NCBI RefSeq assembly: GCF_900105735.1
Contig: NZ_LT629793.1
Location: 1-64,000 of the forward strand
Direction of reading: 5' to 3'
From: Pseudomonas yamanorum
Lineage (GTDB): Bacteria > Pseudomonadota > Gammaproteobacteria > Pseudomonadales > Pseudomonadaceae
Length of the DNA: 64,000 bases
The notes beneath the pieces are model-generated. The model was given only the letters and a program-made list of their open reading frames with translations, did no database searches and was not told the origin of the DNA. The position numbers were made by a program, and so were the translations under genes. Shown here in pieces: positions 41,163 to 51,158 of the stretch. Position 1 is the first letter of the stretch. Each line of letters opens with the position of its first letter.

Positions 41163-42266
41163 ATGACTGCTCAGGTTTCATCCGAAGCAAGCAGCGCCGG
41201 GGTCGTGCACGACGAGGTCCTGGCGCACGTACGCAACCACATAGGCCACCTGACCCTCAATCGCCCCGCCGGCCTTAACGCCATTACCCTGGACATGGTC
41301 CGCAGCCTCAGCCGGCATCTGCAGGCCTGGGCCAACGACCCCGAGGTGTACGCCGTGGTGTTGCGCGGTGCCGGTGAAAAAGCCTTCTGCGCCGGGGGCG
41401 ACATTCGCTCGCTGTACGACAGCTTCAAGAACGGCAACACCCTGCACGAAGACTTCTTCGTCGAGGAATACGCCCTCGACCTCGCTATTCACCGCTACCG
41501 CAAGCCGGTCCTGGCGCTGATGGACGGCTTCGTCCTCGGCGGCGGTATGGGCCTGGTACAAGGCGCCGACCTGCGGGTGGTCACCGAACGCAGCCGCCTG
41601 GCAATGCCTGAAGTCGCCATCGGTTATTTCCCGGATGTGGGCGGCAGCTATTTCCTGCCGCGTATTCCCGGGGAACTGGGGGTCTACCTCGGGGTGACCG
41701 GCGTGCAGATTCGCGCCGCCGATGCCCTGTATTGCGGGCTGGCAGACTGGTACCTCGACAGCGCCAGGCTTGCCGACCTCGACCAGCGCCTGGACCGCCT
41801 GAAATGGCACGACTCACCGCTCAAGGACCTGCAAGGCCTGCTGGCCGGCCTGGCGGTGCAACAATTGCCCGACGCGCCACTGGCGGCGCTGCGCCCGGCC
41901 ATCGACCACTTCTTTGCCTTGCCGGATGTGCCGAGCATCGTCGAGCAATTGCAGCAAGTCACCGTCGCCGACAGCCATGACTGGGCTCTGACCACCGCCA
42001 GCCTGATGCAAACCCGCTCGCCCCTGGCCATGGCTGTGACCCTGCAGATGCTGCGCCGCGGACGCCACCTGCCCCTGGAGCAGTGCTTTGCCCTGGAGTT
42101 GCACCTGGATCGCCAATGGTTCGCCCGTGGCGACTTGATCGAAGGCGTGCGCGCGCTGTTGATCGACAAGGACAAAACCCCTCGCTGGAACCCTCCCACC
42201 CTCCAGGCGTTGGAGGCTGATCATGTCGAGAGCTTCTTCCGCGACTTCGACAAGAACGGGAACTAA
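41163..42266 (+). CDS. 3-hydroxyisobutyryl-CoA hydrolase (ECH_2 family)
   Basis: The 367-residue crotonase-fold enzyme has the oxyanion-hole motif AFCAGGDIRSLYDSFKNGN, LMDGFVLGGGMGLVQGADLR and EVAIGYFPDVGGSYFLPRIP (catalytic Glu), followed by the C-terminal domain specific to HIBYL-CoA hydrolases (VTLQMLRRGRHLPLEQCFAL). It frees 3-hydroxyisobutyrate in valine breakdown. GGGAG six bases before ATG supports the start. An acyl-CoA dehydrogenase gene follows after three bases. Confidence 0.88.
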   Translation: MTAQVSSEASSAGVVHDEVLAHVRNHIGHLTLNRPAGLNAITLDMVRSLSRHLQAWANDPEVYAVVLRGAGEKAFCAGGDIRSLYDSFKNGNTLHEDFFVEEYALDLAIHRYRKPVLALMDGFVLGGGMGLVQGADLRVVTERSRLAMPEVAIGYFPDVGGSYFLPRIPGELGVYLGVTGVQIRAADALYCGLADWYLDSARLADLDQRLDRLKWHDSPLKDLQGLLAGLAVQQLPDAPLAALRPAIDHFFALPDVPSIVEQLQQVTVADSHDWALTTASLMQTRSPLAMAVTLQMLRRGRHLPLEQCFALELHLDRQWFARGDLIEGVRALLIDKDKTPRWNPPTLQALEADHVESFFRDFDKNGN

Positions 42267-42269
42267 GCC

Positions 42270-43421
42270 ATGCAAGATATTGAATTTACTGAAGAACAGG
42301 TAATGATCCGCGACATGGCCAGGGACTTTGCCCGTGGCGAAATCGCGCCCCACGCCCAAGCCTGGGAAAAGGCCGGCTGGATCGACGACGCCCTCGTCGC
42401 CAAGATGGGCGAGTTAGGCTTGCTGGGCATGGTCGTGCCCGAAGAATGGGGCGGCACCTACGTCGATTACGTGGCCTATGCCCTGGCGGTGGAAGAGATT
42501 TCCGCCGGCGACGGCGCCACCGGCGCGCTGATGAGTATCCATAATTCAGTCGGTTGCGGGCCAATCCTCAACTACGGCTCACAGGAACAAAAGGAAACCT
42601 GGCTGGCGGAACTGGCCAGCGGCCAGGCCATCGGGTGCTTCTGCCTGACCGAACCCCAGGCCGGTTCCGAAGCTCACAACCTGCGTACCCGCGCCGAACT
42701 GCGGGAAGGCCAGTGGGTGATCAACGGCGCCAAGCAGTTTGTCAGCAACGGCAAGCGCGCCAAACTGGCGATCGTGTTTGCGGTGACCGACCCGGACCTG
42801 GGCAAGAAGGGCATCTCGGCGTTCCTGGTGCCCACCAATACCCCAGGCTTCGTGGTGGACCGTACCGAGCACAAAATGGGCATTCGTGCCTCGGACACCT
42901 GCGCCGTTACCCTCAACCAATGCACGGTGCCGGAAGCCAACCTGCTGGGCGAACGCGGCAAAGGCCTGGCCATCGCCCTGTCCAACCTCGAAGGCGGGCG
43001 CATCGGGATTGCCGCCCAGGCGCTGGGTATCGCCCGTGCCGCCTTTGAAGCGGCGCTGGCCTACGCCCGTGACCGCGTGCAGTTCGACAAGGCGATCATT
43101 GAGCATCAGAGCGTGGCGAATATGCTGGCCGACATGCAAACCCGCCTGAATGCAGCGCGCCTGCTGATCCTGCATGCCGCGCGGTTGCGCAGTGCGGGCA
43201 AGCCGTGCCTGTCGGAAGCGTCCCAGGCCAAACTGTTCGCCTCGGAAATGGCCGAGAAGGTCTGCTCTTCAGCGATGCAGATTCATGGGGGTTACGGCTA
43301 TCTGGAGGATTACCCGGTGGAGCGTTACTACCGGGATGCGCGGATTACCCAGATTTACGAGGGCACCAGCGAGATTCAGCGAATGGTGATCGCTAGAGAG
43401 TTGAAAAACTACCAGCTGTAG
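42270..43421 (+). CDS. Acyl-CoA dehydrogenase, probably isobutyryl-CoA
   Basis: The 383-residue enzyme has the family signatures [40 protein letters not shown] and [19 protein letters not shown], the last carrying the likely base Glu. FAD binding and substrate domains are full length. Its pairing with the HIBYL-CoA hydrolase suggests it oxidises isobutyryl-CoA (valine route); the specific acyl chain cannot be proved from sequence. Confidence 0.88.
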   Translation: MQDIEFTEEQVMIRDMARDFARGEIAPHAQAWEKAGWIDDALVAKMGELGLLGMVVPEEWGGTYVDYVAYALAVEEISAGDGATGALMSIHNSVGCGPILNYGSQEQKETWLAELASGQAIGCFCLTEPQAGSEAHNLRTRAELREGQWVINGAKQFVSNGKRAKLAIVFAVTDPDLGKKGISAFLVPTNTPGFVVDRTEHKMGIRASDTCAVTLNQCTVPEANLLGERGKGLAIALSNLEGGRIGIAAQALGIARAAFEAALAYARDRVQFDKAIIEHQSVANMLADMQTRLNAARLLILHAARLRSAGKPCLSEASQAKLFASEMAEKVCSSAMQIHGGYGYLEDYPVERYYRDARITQIYEGTSEIQRMVIARELKNYQL

Positions 43422-43440
43422 CAGGTATTCGCAGAACCCA

Positions 43441-43530
43441 TGTGGGAGCGGGCTTGCTCGCGAAGGCGGTGGATCAGTCGATACATCTGGTGACTGTAAT
43501 ACCGCCTTCGCGAGCAAGCCCGCTCCCACA
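43441..43530. repeat. REPIN with perfect 30-bp arms
   Basis: Bases 43441-43470 and 43501-43530 are exact reverse complements (TGTGGGAGCGGGCTTGCTCG at the outer end), around a 30-base centre. It lies between two convergent operons, the usual REPIN position. It is a full-length version of the degraded copy at 22394. Confidence 0.92.
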
Positions 43531-43560
43531 TTTTTGATCCTCAGCGTTTCAGGACAGTGT

Positions 43561-44334
43561 TTATTTGTCCTTGAACTCCGGCGCACGCTTGGCCACAAAG
43601 GCCGCCATGCCTTCCTTCTGATCCAGTGTGGCAAACGCCGCATGGAACACCCGGCGCTCGAAGCGCACGCCTTCGGACAGGCTCACTTCAAACGCGCGGT
43701 TGACGCTTTCCTTGACCATCATGCTGATGGGCACCGATTTGCTGGCAATCAGGGTCGCGACTTTCAATGCTTCGTCCAACAGCTCATCCGCCGGCACGAT
43801 CCGCGCGACAATCCCGCAGCGCTCCGCTTCCACCGCATCGATAAAGCGCCCGGTCAGGCACATTTCCATCGCCTTGGCCTTACCTACGGCGCGGGTCAGG
43901 CGCTGGGTGCCACCCATGCCCGGCAGTACGCCGAGGTTGATTTCCGGCTGGCCAAACTTGGCGTTGTCACCGGCCAGGATGAAGTCGCACATCAAGGCCA
44001 GTTCACAACCGCCGCCCAGGGCGAAACCGTTGACTGCGGCGATGATCGGCTTGCGGCGGTTGGCCACGCGGTCGCTGTCGCTGAACAGGTCGTCGAGGTA
44101 GATCTGCGGGTAGGTCAGCTCAGCCATTTCCTTGATGTCGGCGCCGGCGGCAAAGGCTTTTTTCGAGCCGGTGAGCACGATACAGCCGATTTCCGGATTG
44201 GCCTCCAGGCTGTCCAACGCTTGGTTCAGCTCACTGACCAGCTGTGCGTTCAAAGCGTTCAGCGCTTGCGGGCGATTGAGAGTGATCAGTCCGACACGGC
44301 CCTGGACGTCCAGCAAAATGGTTTCGTAACTCAT
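43561..44334 (-). CDS. Enoyl-CoA hydratase (FadB1x-like)
   Basis: The 257-residue crotonase has [20 protein letters not shown] and [20 protein letters not shown] for the oxyanion hole, and [20 protein letters not shown] with the two catalytic Glu region. It is the last gene of a five-gene minus-strand run (synthetase, dehydrogenase, thiolase, acyl-CoA dehydrogenase, hydratase) that equals the fadx cluster of P. putida in order. It would hydrate tiglyl-CoA or similar enoyl-CoA esters. Confidence 0.9.
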   Translation of the reverse strand: MSYETILLDVQGRVGLITLNRPQALNALNAQLVSELNQALDSLEANPEIGCIVLTGSKKAFAAGADIKEMAELTYPQIYLDDLFSDSDRVANRRKPIIAAVNGFALGGGCELALMCDFILAGDNAKFGQPEINLGVLPGMGGTQRLTRAVGKAKAMEMCLTGRFIDAVEAERCGIVARIVPADELLDEALKVATLIASKSVPISMMVKESVNRAFEVSLSEGVRFERRVFHAAFATLDQKEGMAAFVAKRAPEFKDK

Positions 44335-44343
44335 AGATACTCC

Positions 44344-45471
44344 TCAGAGATTGCGTGAAATGACCATGCGTTGAATATCGCTGGTGCCTTCGTAAATCTG
44401 GCAGACCCGCACATCGCGGTAGATCCGCTCCAGGGGAAAGTCGCTCAGGTAACCGTAACCGCCGAGGGTTTGCAAGGCTGCCGAACAGACCTTTTCGGCC
44501 ATTTCCGAAGCAAACAACTTGGCCATGGACGCCTCCACCAGCGCCGGCTTGCCGCTGTCACGCAGGGCGGCGGCGTAATGCACCATCTGCCGCGCCACGG
44601 CGATTTGCGTCGCCATGTCCGCCAGGCGGAAGGCCACGGCCTGGTGCTCGATGATCGGCTTGCCAAAGCTTTCCCGCTCGCGGGCGTAGTCCCGGGCCGC
44701 CTCAAACGCCGCCCGGGCCATGCCCACTGCTTGCGACGCAATGCCGACGCGCCCGCCTTCGAGGTTGGCCAGGGCGATCCGATAGCCTTCACCCTCCTCG
44801 CCCAAACGGTTGGCCACCGGCACTTTCAAGTCCTCAAACAAGATCTGGCAGGTGTCGGAGGCATGCTGGCCGAGTTTGTCCTCGACCCGCGCCACGCTGT
44901 AGCCCGGCGAGTCGGTAGGCACGATAAAGGCGCTGATACCGCGCTTGCCGGCAGCCGGATCAGTGACCGCAAACACAATCACGATCCCGGCGTTTTGCCC
45001 AGAAGTGATGAACTGCTTGCAGCCATTGAGCACGTAGTGATCGCCCTCCAGCCGGGCGCGGGTTTTCAGGCCGCTGGCGTCGGAACCCGCCTGGGGCTCG
45101 GTCAAGGCAAAAGCGCCGAGCATCGCGCCGCTGGCCAGGGGCTTGAGGAACTGTTCTCGCTGTGGGTCGTTGCCGAACTTGAGGATCGGCACACAGCCCA
45201 CCGAGTTGTGCACGCTCATGATGGTCGAGCAGGCACCGTCGCCGGCGGCGATCTCTTCCAGGGCCATGGCGTAGGCCAGGTAGCCGGTGTCGCAACCACC
45301 CCATTGCTCCGGGACCAGCATGCCGAAAAAGCCCAGCTCGGCCATTTCGCCAATGGCTTCCTTGGGAAAGCGATGCTCGCGGTCCCATTCGGCGGCGAAC
45401 GGTTTGAGCCGCTCCTGGGCGAACTGCCGGGCGGCTTCGCTGATTTGCAGTTGTTCGTCATTCGGGAGCAT
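44344..45471 (-). CDS. Short/branched-chain acyl-CoA dehydrogenase
   Basis: The 375-residue enzyme carries [40 protein letters not shown] and [18 protein letters not shown] (base Glu). It is about as long as short-chain enzymes, and the neighbouring genes point to 2-methylbutyryl-CoA or another branched acyl-CoA as substrate. Nine bases separate it from the hydratase gene. Confidence 0.9.
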   Translation of the reverse strand: MLPNDEQLQISEAARQFAQERLKPFAAEWDREHRFPKEAIGEMAELGFFGMLVPEQWGGCDTGYLAYAMALEEIAAGDGACSTIMSVHNSVGCVPILKFGNDPQREQFLKPLASGAMLGAFALTEPQAGSDASGLKTRARLEGDHYVLNGCKQFITSGQNAGIVIVFAVTDPAAGKRGISAFIVPTDSPGYSVARVEDKLGQHASDTCQILFEDLKVPVANRLGEEGEGYRIALANLEGGRVGIASQAVGMARAAFEAARDYARERESFGKPIIEHQAVAFRLADMATQIAVARQMVHYAAALRDSGKPALVEASMAKLFASEMAEKVCSAALQTLGGYGYLSDFPLERIYRDVRVCQIYEGTSDIQRMVISRNL

Positions 45472-45480
45472 AGAAATTCC

Positions 45481-46665
45481 TTAGTACAGACATTCAACAG
45501 CCATGGCCGTGGCCTCACCGCCGCCGATGCAGATGGCCGCAACGCCGCGCTTGAGGCCTTTCTGGCGCAGGGCCGAGAGCAGGGTCACCAGGATCCGCGC
45601 GCCGGACGCGCCGATCGGATGGCCCAGGGCACAGGCGCCGCCGTGGATATTGACCTTGCTGTGGGGAATCTCCAGCTTGCTCATGGTCACCAGGCTGACC
45701 ACGGCAAAGGCTTCGTTGATTTCAAACAGGTCGACTTCGTCGAGGTTCCAGCCAGTCTTGCTCATCAGCTTACGGATCGCCCCCACCGGCGCGACCGGGA
45801 ACAGGCCAGGCTCATCGGCAAACGCCGCGTGGCCATGGATCACCGCCAGCGGCTTGAGCCCGCGCTTCTGCGCTTCAGACTCGCGCATCAGCAGCAATGC
45901 CGCCGCGCCATCGGAAATCGAACTGGAGTTGGCCGCCGTCACCGTGCCGCCTTCGCGGAAGGCCGGCTTCAAGGTGGCGATCTTGTCCAGCTTGGCTTTT
46001 GGCGGCTGTTCGTCGTGGGTGATGGTTTTCTGCTCCTTGCCCACGGTGACCTGCACCGGGACGATTTCGGCGATGAAGTTGCCATCGGTGATCGCCTGTT
46101 GCGCACGGGTCAGGGAAGCAATGGCAAACGCGTCCTGGGCTTCACGGGAAAAGCCGTTGTGCTCGGCGCAGTCCTCGGCAAAGGTGCCCATCAGGCGGCC
46201 CTTGTCGTAGGCGTCTTCAAGCCCGTCGAGGAACATATGGTCGAGCACCCGGCCGTGGCCCATGCGGTAGCCGCTGCGGGCGCGGTCCAGCAGGTACGGC
46301 GCGTTGGACATGCTCTCCATGCCACCGGCGATGACCACTTCCACGCTGCCCGCCAGTAACGAGTCATGGGCCAGGATCGTGGCTTCCATGCCCGAACCAC
46401 ACATCTTGTTGAGGGTAGTGCAGCGGGTCGATTTATCCAGGCCTGCGCCTAGAGCAGCCTGACGTGCAGGTGCCTGGCCGAGGCCGGCGGGCAGCACGCA
46501 ACCGAACAGCACTTCATCCACGGCATCGGTGGCAATACCGGCACGCTCGACCGCTGCACGAATCGCCGCAGCCCCCAGTTGCGGGGCGGTCAGGCCCTTG
46601 AGGTCGCCCTGGAACCCGCCCATTGGGGTGCGTACTGCGCTGACAATAACGATGGGATCAGTCAT
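45481..46665 (-). CDS. fadAx: Acetyl-CoA C-acyltransferase (thiolase, FadAx-like)
   Basis: The 394-residue thiolase has the nucleophile Cys in LNKMCGSGMEATILAHDSLL, the His in GGACALGHPIGASGARILVT and the second Cys in AICIGGGEATAMAVE. The ATG at 46665 has AAGGAG at a proper distance; a longer reading adds 12 unlike residues. In this cluster it would cleave 2-methylacetoacetyl-CoA to propionyl-CoA and acetyl-CoA. The symbol follows the P. putida cluster of the same order. Confidence 0.88.
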   Translation of the reverse strand: MTDPIVIVSAVRTPMGGFQGDLKGLTAPQLGAAAIRAAVERAGIATDAVDEVLFGCVLPAGLGQAPARQAALGAGLDKSTRCTTLNKMCGSGMEATILAHDSLLAGSVEVVIAGGMESMSNAPYLLDRARSGYRMGHGRVLDHMFLDGLEDAYDKGRLMGTFAEDCAEHNGFSREAQDAFAIASLTRAQQAITDGNFIAEIVPVQVTVGKEQKTITHDEQPPKAKLDKIATLKPAFREGGTVTAANSSSISDGAAALLLMRESEAQKRGLKPLAVIHGHAAFADEPGLFPVAPVGAIRKLMSKTGWNLDEVDLFEINEAFAVVSLVTMSKLEIPHSKVNIHGGACALGHPIGASGARILVTLLSALRQKGLKRGVAAICIGGGEATAMAVECLY

Positions 46666-46675
46666 GAAAATCTCC

Positions 46676-47443
46676 TTATTTGGCCGCCATGCGCAAGGCA
46701 CCGTCGAGACGGATCACCTCGCCGTTGAGCATGCTGTTTTCAATGATATGCCGCACCAGTGCGGCGTACTCGCCTGGCTTGCCCAAGCGCGGCGGGAATG
46801 GCACACCGGCGGCGAGGGACTCCCGCACTTCCGGGGTCATGCCAGCCATCATCGGGGTTTCGAAAATGCCGGGGGCGATGGTCATCACCCGAATCCCGTA
46901 GCGCGCCAGCTCACGGGCGGCAGGCAGGGTCAGGCTGGCGATCGCACCCTTGGAGGCGGCATAGGCCGCCTGGCCGATCTGCCCGTCAAACGCCGCCACC
47001 GAAGCGGTGTTGATGATCACACCGCGCTCGCCATCGGCATTTGCCTCGGTTTCAGCGATAGCCGCCGCCGCCAGGCGCAGCAGGTTGAAACTGCCGATCA
47101 GGTTGACGTTGATCACCTGGGCGAAGTTGGCCAGAACGTGGGGGCCGTTTTTGCCAAGGATTTTCTCGCCGCGAACCACACCGGCGCAGTTGACCAATCC
47201 GTGCAAACCACCAAAGGCCGCAACCGTGGCCTGCACCGCCGCTTCGGCGGCGGCTTCCTGGCTGATATCCGCGACCACGCTGCGGGCCTGCTCGCCGAGC
47301 TTTTGCGCCTGGGCCGCCACTGCGTCAGCGTTCAAATCCACCAGCATCACCTTGGCACCGGCCGCTACGAGCATCTCGGCCGTGGCCGCGCCGAGGCCTG
47401 AAGCGCCGCCGCTGACCAGAAAAACCTTGTTCTCAATCTGCAT
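46676..47443 (-). CDS. SDR 3-hydroxyacyl-CoA dehydrogenase (type II, FadB2x-like)
   Basis: The 255-residue SDR starts [20 protein letters not shown] (dinucleotide motif) and has [24 protein letters not shown] and the catalytic [14 protein letters not shown] after beta-2 indicates NAD. It resembles 17-beta-HSD type 10/2-methyl-3-hydroxybutyryl-CoA dehydrogenase, the isoleucine-pathway step before thiolysis, and lies 10 bases before the thiolase. AAGGA upstream of the ATG at 47443 fixes the start. Confidence 0.88.
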   Translation of the reverse strand: MQIENKVFLVSGGASGLGAATAEMLVAAGAKVMLVDLNADAVAAQAQKLGEQARSVVADISQEAAAEAAVQATVAAFGGLHGLVNCAGVVRGEKILGKNGPHVLANFAQVINVNLIGSFNLLRLAAAAIAETEANADGERGVIINTASVAAFDGQIGQAAYAASKGAIASLTLPAARELARYGIRVMTIAPGIFETPMMAGMTPEVRESLAAGVPFPPRLGKPGEYAALVRHIIENSMLNGEVIRLDGALRMAAK

Positions 47444-47465
47444 CACTGTTTCCTTGAAGAATGGG

Positions 47466-49115
47466 TCACGCCGTGGCCGCCTGGGCCTTGGCAATTTCCT
47501 GATTACGCAAAATGAAGCGTTGCAGCTTGCCGCTCGGGGTCTTGGGCAGCTCGCTGACAAATTCGATTTCCCGTGGGTACGAGTGCGCCGCCAGGCGCTT
47601 GCGTACGTGCAGGCGCAGCTCCTCGGCCAGGGCCGGCTCGGCGCGGTATTGCTCGCTGAGCACCACAAAGGCTTTGACGATCTCCGTTCGCTCCGGGCAT
47701 GGCTTGCCCACCACCGCGGCCTCCACCACTGCCGGATGCTCGATCAATGCACTTTCCACATCGAACGGCCCTACTCGGTAGCCGGAGGTGGTGATCACAT
47801 CGTCGCTGCGCCCGACAAAGCTGATGCTGCCGTCGGGGTTCAGCTCCACCGTATCGCCGCTGAGGTAGTACTTGCCGACGAAGGCTTTGGTCTTGACCCC
47901 GTCGTAGCCGGTGAACCAGCACATCGGCGATTGTTCGCGGTCGATGGCGAGGATGCCCGGCTGGCCGGCGGGCAGTTCCTGGTGGTTGTCGTCCAGTACC
48001 ACGATGCGGTGGCCTGGCGAGGCAAAACCGGCGGAACCCACGTGCACCGGGTGTTCCAGGCCGTGGTGGTTGCACAGCACCATGCCCAATTCAGTCTGGC
48101 CATAATGGTCGTGGATGGTCACGCCGAGGTTGTCGGCGAACCAGCGGATCACTTCCGGGTTCAAGGGCTCGCCGGCGCTGCTGACAATGCGTAGCTTGCC
48201 CTTGATCGACTTGGCGAACTGCTCGCCGCCGGCAATCAGCAGGCGATAGGCCGTGGGGGAACCGGTGAGGTTGGTGATCCCGTATTTGTTGATGACGCGG
48301 CAGGTGCTTTCGAGGGTGAACGGGCCGTCGTAGAAGGTGATCGGATGGCCCATGGACAAGGGGCCGGTCACGCCGAAATAGATGCCGTAGGCCCAACCCG
48401 GGTCGGCGACGTTCCAGAATGCGTCTTCGGGGCGCAGGTCGACGGCATCGCGGGTGTAGCTCTGGAACGCCACGATTGCCTTGAGCGGTACTGCCAGGGC
48501 TTTCGACGGGCCGGTGGTACCGGAGGTGAACATCAGCAGGAACGGGTCGTCGGCGCCCAGCAATACGGGTTCGCAGAGGCTGGAGTAGTTGGGCAGTTCG
48601 GCCCAGAAGCTGAAATCGCCGCGCACGATGCCTTCGCCGTTGGGGCCGGCGACGGTGACGATGGTTGGGCAGTCGGCCACTTCATTGAGTTTGGGACGGT
48701 TCACGGCGTCAGTGACCACCAATGCTGCGCCAGAGCTGTTCAGGCGGTGTTCGATGGCCTTGGGGCCGAAGGCGGTGAACAGCGGCTGATAGACCGCGCC
48801 GATGCGCCAGGTGGCGAGTACCACTATCAGTAACTCGGCGGTGCGTGGCAGGAGGCCTGCTACCTTGTCGCCGCGATTGACGCCCTGGGCCAGGAGGAAG
48901 TTGGCGAAGCGGGCGGCCTGGTCTTGTAATTGGGTGAAGGTGGACGTGGCGCTGCGGCCGTCCTTGCCCTCCCAGAACAGCGCGATGCGGCCGGGTAAGG
49001 CGTGGCGGTCGCAGCATTCGACGCAGGCGTTGAGGGCCTGCAGAGTGCCCGACAGGGCGGCGTCAACGGTGTGCTGGTAGTTGAACTGGGTGGTGGTGGC
49101 CGAGTAATCACGCAT
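47466..49115 (-). CDS. AMP-forming acyl-CoA synthetase (FadDx-like)
   Basis: The 549-residue adenylate-forming enzyme has [20 protein letters not shown] (P-loop-like motif), [20 protein letters not shown], the hinge region [20 protein letters not shown] and the C-terminal catalytic Lys in [19 protein letters not shown]. It resembles medium/branched-chain acyl-CoA and acetyl-CoA synthetase-like enzymes. As the first gene of the run it would activate a free branched or short acid for the four enzymes encoded downstream. Confidence 0.9.
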   Translation of the reverse strand: MRDYSATTTQFNYQHTVDAALSGTLQALNACVECCDRHALPGRIALFWEGKDGRSATSTFTQLQDQAARFANFLLAQGVNRGDKVAGLLPRTAELLIVVLATWRIGAVYQPLFTAFGPKAIEHRLNSSGAALVVTDAVNRPKLNEVADCPTIVTVAGPNGEGIVRGDFSFWAELPNYSSLCEPVLLGADDPFLLMFTSGTTGPSKALAVPLKAIVAFQSYTRDAVDLRPEDAFWNVADPGWAYGIYFGVTGPLSMGHPITFYDGPFTLESTCRVINKYGITNLTGSPTAYRLLIAGGEQFAKSIKGKLRIVSSAGEPLNPEVIRWFADNLGVTIHDHYGQTELGMVLCNHHGLEHPVHVGSAGFASPGHRIVVLDDNHQELPAGQPGILAIDREQSPMCWFTGYDGVKTKAFVGKYYLSGDTVELNPDGSISFVGRSDDVITTSGYRVGPFDVESALIEHPAVVEAAVVGKPCPERTEIVKAFVVLSEQYRAEPALAEELRLHVRKRLAAHSYPREIEFVSELPKTPSGKLQRFILRNQEIAKAQAATA

Positions 49116-49257
49116 CGCTTCAAATCCCTGTGTGTTTTTTTGTTTTCAGGATGGGTACGTAGACCGGTGAAATAGTCGCTCTAGAGCGGTGGGTGGGCAA
49201 TGGTCAAAGCTTTCAACTTGGTTGACTGGTTTGGCCAATGGGGGGCTTTTTTTGGGT

Positions 49258-50095
49258 TGTGTGTGTATATCCGTTATTTGGGTAACGGCCGCCTAGGGTT
49301 CCGCTCTTACAGCGGCTCACTTTTGAACAGCGCAAAAGTAAGCAAAACGCTCTTGCCCCACCACTCGGCACCTCGCCTAGGCTCGGTGTGCCCTCACTCC
49401 GGCTTTGGACCGTGGGCCGCCGCGATGGGCCATCCTTGGCCCAGCGCGGCTAACCTGGCGTCCTGCCAGGTTACCCACGCTCCAAAGCCTGCGTTCGGCC
49501 AGCGTGGTTTAACGGGGCGCCTAAGATCAAGATCAAGATCAACAGCAAGAGCACAGCGGCCTACCGGCCGGCTTGAGTGTTTAGAAGCAAAATCAAAAGC
49601 TAAAGCGGGCACGGTCAAATGTGGGAGCTGGCTTGCCTGCGATGGCATCAACTGGGTGTACCTGATGCACCGAGGTGTCTGCATCGCAGGCAAGCCAGCT
49701 CCCACAGAAAAGCAGAGCTGCATCAGCTTCAGATTTGGCTTTCGCTTTGGTCTTTGCCTTTGCTTTTAACACTCAAGCCGGCCGGGAGGCCGCTGTGCTC
49801 TTGCTTTTGATCTTGATCTGCGGGCCCCGTCAACCACGATGGCCGCAAGTAGGCACGGTGGAGCGGGTAAACCGGCAGGACGCCGGTTTAGCCGCGCCGG
49901 GCCATGGATGGCCCGTCGCGGCGGCCCGCGGAACCGGGCCGGAGTGCGGGCATGCCGAGCCTAGGCGAGGCACCGAGTGGTGGGGCAAAGACCTTTTGGT
50001 TACTTTTGGGGCGTTTGCCAAAAGTGACCCGCTGTAAGAGCGGAACCATAGGCGGCCGTTACCTAAATAACGGATATGTACACCCAAAGCCCCAA
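49258..50095. repeat. Non-coding palindrome of about 0.84 kb with a REPIN at its centre
   Basis: The left arm (about 49258-49610) and the reverse complement of the right arm (about 49745-50095) align throughout: TATCCGTTATTTGGGTAACG against TATCCGTTATTTAGGTAACG, CCGCTCTTACAGCGG in both, CCACTCGG in both, and an inner AGCAAGAGCACAGCGGCC in both. Each arm also holds smaller hairpins and a GATCAAGATCAA run. It fills most of the 1.08-kb gap between convergent-to-divergent gene sets. Open frames inside it (for example one of 189 codons) follow the repeat, not protein constraints. It appears to be a dispersed Pseudomonas intergenic repeat. Confidence 0.8.
49620..49706. repeat. REPIN of a second sequence type inside the large palindrome
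   Basis: TGTGGGAGCTGGCTTGCCTG and, inverted, CAGGCAAGCCAGCTCCCACA flank about 35 bases. The REP arm differs from the other two REPINs here (GCTGGCTTGCCTGCGATG for GCGGGCTTGCTCGCGAA), so it belongs to another subfamily. It sits at the symmetry centre of the large palindrome. Confidence 0.85.
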
Positions 50096-50192
50096 CGATA
50101 GACCCCACCAATCACCCAGTCAGCCCAAGCAATTGGACGCAACGCAAACATGCTTCTAACCTGACAGCCTGCGCCACCCAAGAAGCCCGCCC

Positions 50193-51083
50193 ATGATCGT
50201 CCGCCCCAAACCCAACCTGCTCGGCATCCTGTTCTCCCTCAAGGGCTCAATCGCCAAGCGCATCGCCCTGCGCAGCCTGCTGGTCACCTTGCTGGCCTCA
50301 GTCATCGTGCTGGTAGAAACCCTGCACCCGGCCTACTTCTCCAAGGTCAACGCCACCCCCTTCACGCTCCTCGGCCTGTCCCTGTCGATCTTCATGAGCT
50401 TCCGCAACAACGCCTGCTACGACCGCTGGTGGGAAGGCCGCAAACAACTGGGCCAGATGATCATCGAAATACGCTCACTGATCCGCGAAACCCAAATCCT
50501 CACCCCCACCGACCGAGAAGCCGTACTACGCGCCCTGTGCGGTTTCGCCCACGGCCTGATTGCCCGCCTGCGCCTGGAAGATGAAGCCCAAGCAATCAGA
50601 CCGTGGGTCAGCCCAAAGGCCAGCCACCCCAACCTCCCCGACAGCATCCTGCAAGACCTCGGCGCCCGCTGCTCGAACCTCGCCGAACAAGGCCACATCA
50701 GCGACTGGCGCTACACCCAACTGGAAACCCGGCTATACGGCCTGAGCCAGGTCCAGGCCTCGTGCGAGCGCATCAAGCACACGCCGCTGCCCTTCCCCTA
50801 TACCCTGCTGCTGCACCGCACCATCTACCTGTTTTGCATTCTGCTGCCCTTCGCCATGGCCGAGCCGCTGGGCTGGCTGACGCCGGTGTTTACCGCGATC
50901 GTCAGCTACACCTTCTTCGGCCTGGATGAAATCGGCGACGACCTCGAAGACCCCTTCGGCTTTGACGAAAATGACCTGCCCTGCAACGCCATCCTCCGCA
51001 CCCTGGAGCGCGAGATTCTCGCGGCCCTCGGCGAAACCGAGCTGCCGCCGGCCCTTGAGCCCATTGAATTCGTGCTGACGTGA
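50193..51083 (+). CDS. Bestrophin-like (UPF0187/RFP-TM) anion channel
   Basis: The 296-residue membrane protein shows bestrophin-family features: PFTLLGLSLSIFMSFRNNAC followed by YDRWWEGRKQLGQMIIEIRS in the N-terminal part, and PLPFPYTLLLHRTIYLFCIL near the third quarter. LDEIGDDLEDPFGFDENDLP resembles the acidic 'calcium clasp' region. Bacterial members form pentameric channels, some cation- and some anion-selective. It is preceded by the repeat region, so its promoter must be close to the start codon. Confidence 0.85.
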   Translation: MIVRPKPNLLGILFSLKGSIAKRIALRSLLVTLLASVIVLVETLHPAYFSKVNATPFTLLGLSLSIFMSFRNNACYDRWWEGRKQLGQMIIEIRSLIRETQILTPTDREAVLRALCGFAHGLIARLRLEDEAQAIRPWVSPKASHPNLPDSILQDLGARCSNLAEQGHISDWRYTQLETRLYGLSQVQASCERIKHTPLPFPYTLLLHRTIYLFCILLPFAMAEPLGWLTPVFTAIVSYTFFGLDEIGDDLEDPFGFDENDLPCNAILRTLEREILAALGETELPPALEPIEFVLT

Positions 51084-51158
51084 TGCGGGTTTGACACTCG
51101 CGGTGACCTGACCGAAGCTGGTGACTTTGCACTAGCTGCCAAGCTTTCGGACGCCTGC

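Noticed and set aside
22394..49706. REPIN arms as a CRISPR array
   Set aside because: Only three dispersed palindromic pairs of two types, no regular repeat-spacer units and no cas genes.
49200..50111. Several open frames of 60-190 codons in the gap after the acyl-CoA synthetase gene
   Set aside because: They lie in the arms of a long inverted repeat, occur on both strands as mirror versions, and show no domain, start signal or codon pattern of a real gene.
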